DNA of 64,000 nt from Paraglaciecola algarum (GTDB lineage Bacteria; Pseudomonadota; Gammaproteobacteria; Enterobacterales; Alteromonadaceae), in the NCBI RefSeq assembly GCF_021532655.1, contig NZ_JAKGAS010000005.1:124001-188000 (forward strand), in the 5' to 3' direction. The notes beneath the pieces were generated by a model. The model was given only the letters and a program-made list of their open reading frames with translations, was not told where the DNA came from and did not search any database. Both the position numbers and the translations under genes were made by a program. Each line of letters starts with the position of its first letter. Within the stretch, counting starts at the first letter, position 1. Shown piece by piece: positions 63,116 to 64,000 of this stretch.

Positions 63116-64000
63116 CTAAAGCTGCTCTTCTGCAAACTCAGCTAAACGGCTACGTACTACACCATCTAGATTAAGTGTTGCACTGCCAGAGAAGTTTTTA
63201 AATTTCTCCACTATGTAAGTTAAACCAGAAGTCACAGCACTCAAATAATTACTATCAATTTGAGCTAAGTTACCACTACAAATTAACTTAGTGCCTTCAC
63301 CACAGCGAGTGATGATGGTTTTAAGTTGTGAAGCGGTAAGGTTTTGTGATTCATCTAAAATCACAATGGCATTTTGAATGCTACGGCCACGCATAAAGTT
63401 GACTGACTTAAACTGAATATTGGCTTTTTCCATGATGTAACTCATGGAGCCTTTTACGTTTTCATCGTTTTTATGCAGTACTTCCAAGGAGTCAGTAATC
63501 GCTGCTAACCAAGGGGCCATTTTTTCTTCTTCGGTGCCGGGTAAAAAACCGATAGATTCAGCGATTTCGGGCGTACTTCTGGTCACAATAATTTTATCGT
63601 ACATGTTACGCTCAACCACCATTTCTAATGCCGCCGCTAATGCCAACAAGGTCTTACCACTGCCAGCTGGCCCGGTTAACACTACTAAGTCTATGTGCGG
63701 ATCGAGTAAGGCATGTAAGCCCATTGCTTGACCGATATTTTTGGGTGTGATGCCCCATGCTTTGCGGCCCATTAGCCGTTCGTAACCTAAGTCTAATACT
63801 TCTAGATGATCTTGAGTGATAGATTCAACTAGACCAGCAAAGTGTTGACTGTCATCCAGTAAAAACTCATTCACGTATGCCTCGGGCAGCACTTTACGAT
63901 CAATGGTATGAATGGTGTCTCGGCCTTCAGTGCGACTATCAACCGCCTTAACTGTTTCCCAAAAATCACCTTCAAACTGATGGTAACCTTTAGACAAATA
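63116..64000 (-). CDS. PhoH-family ATPase, C-terminal part (cut by window edge)
   Basis: The frame is open to the window edge (about 295 codons seen), so the N-terminus is missing. Visible are the Walker A motif GPAGSGKTLLAL, RSTPEIAESIGFLPGTEEEKM, VILDESQNLTASQLKTIITR (Walker B) and an SGNLAQID segment, the PhoH signature blocks. Full-length relatives (YlaK/PhoH2 type, about 460 residues) carry an N-terminal PIN nuclease domain, which would lie beyond the window. The role is probably RNA processing or unwinding. Confidence 0.93.
   Translation of the reverse strand, partial: YLSKGYHQFEGDFWETVKAVDSRTEGRDTIHTIDRKVLPEAYVNEFLLDDSQHFAGLVESITQDHLEVLDLGYERLMGRKAWGITPKNIGQAMGLHALLDPHIDLVVLTGPAGSGKTLLALAAALEMVVERNMYDKIIVTRSTPEIAESIGFLPGTEEEKMAPWLAAITDSLEVLHKNDENVKGSMSYIMEKANIQFKSVNFMRGRSIQNAIVILDESQNLTASQLKTIITRCGEGTKLICSGNLAQIDSNYLSAVTSGLTYIVEKFKNFSGSATLNLDGVVRSRLAEFAEEQL

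Overview
The window reads as a chromosomal segment of a marine gammaproteobacterium, most likely an Alteromonadales/Alteromonadaceae member (Glaciecola/Paraglaciecola/Alteromonas type). This is inferred from the gene families, the AT-rich composition, the mixture of TonB receptor, RND pump, PEP-CTERM protein and cyanide-insensitive bd oxidase, and the many small intergenic inverted-repeat elements. No database search was possible. No rRNA, tRNA, CRISPR array, integrase, intact insertion sequence or replication origin was seen.

Layout. (1) 1-14.2 kb, minus strand: the classic dcw division and cell-wall cluster in the order mraZ-rsmH-ftsL-ftsI-murE-murF-mraY-murD-ftsW-murG-murC-ddlB-ftsQ, the last cut by the window edge. 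Most junctions overlap by 1-11 bp. It is preceded by a recognisable promoter and a 10-bp-periodic MraZ operator. The murG/murC junction carries an 18-bp tandem triplication that multiplies the stop/start site. (2) 14.4-30.4 kb, mixed housekeeping: a lactonase/aldose-1-epimerase pair, dbpA, a crotonase-like enzyme, pyrC, a YegD-type Hsp70, a fused two-domain acyltransferase resembling ornithine-lipid synthase OlsF, a PhnA/YjdM zinc-ribbon protein, a DinB-like protein, and a GbsR/MarR regulator followed by a CIO-type cytochrome bd oxidase. The regulator lies behind a perfect 52-bp palindrome. (3) 30.5-40.3 kb: a secreted transglutaminase-like protein, an RND efflux adaptor/pump pair and a 1271-residue mosaic lipoprotein.

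(4) 40.5-47.6 kb: a TonB receptor and an exported amino-acid/amine oxidation module, consisting of a Tat-exported L-amino-acid-oxidase-like flavoenzyme, a diheme cytochrome c and a RidA imine deaminase with its own signal peptide. A LysR regulator is divergent and a secreted DUF1805 protein ends against it. The enzymology fits a periplasmic pathway: oxidation to the imine, electrons to cytochrome c, imine hydrolysis by RidA. (5) 48-52 kb: a hypothetical protein and a LysR-controlled DJ-1/PfpI plus YqhD aldehyde-detoxification pair. (6) 52-55.3 kb: diacylglycerol kinase directly before an LTA-synthase-like membrane sulfatase, then a small sulfotransferase.

(7) 55.3-63 kb, all minus strand: two runs of genes that may work together. 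One has a PEP-CTERM protein, a DUF6916-like protein, two tail-collar (MdpB-type) proteins, a GNAT acetyltransferase and a membrane-anchored HEAT-like protein. The one upstream has a PhyH dioxygenase, a PRMT-like methyltransferase and two Asp/Asn beta-hydroxylase-like enzymes. This looks like a protein-modification locus without obvious precedent and is one of the two best candidates for an undescribed system. The other is the exported oxidase/cytochrome c/RidA module. (8) The window ends inside a PhoH-type ATPase gene.

Small repeats fill several long intergenic gaps: two related elements ending in ATACCAWTC-type inverted repeats, a roughly 135-bp element flanked by an 8-bp direct repeat, a 125-bp inverted-repeat element, and a long CCACAGAG-type hairpin.
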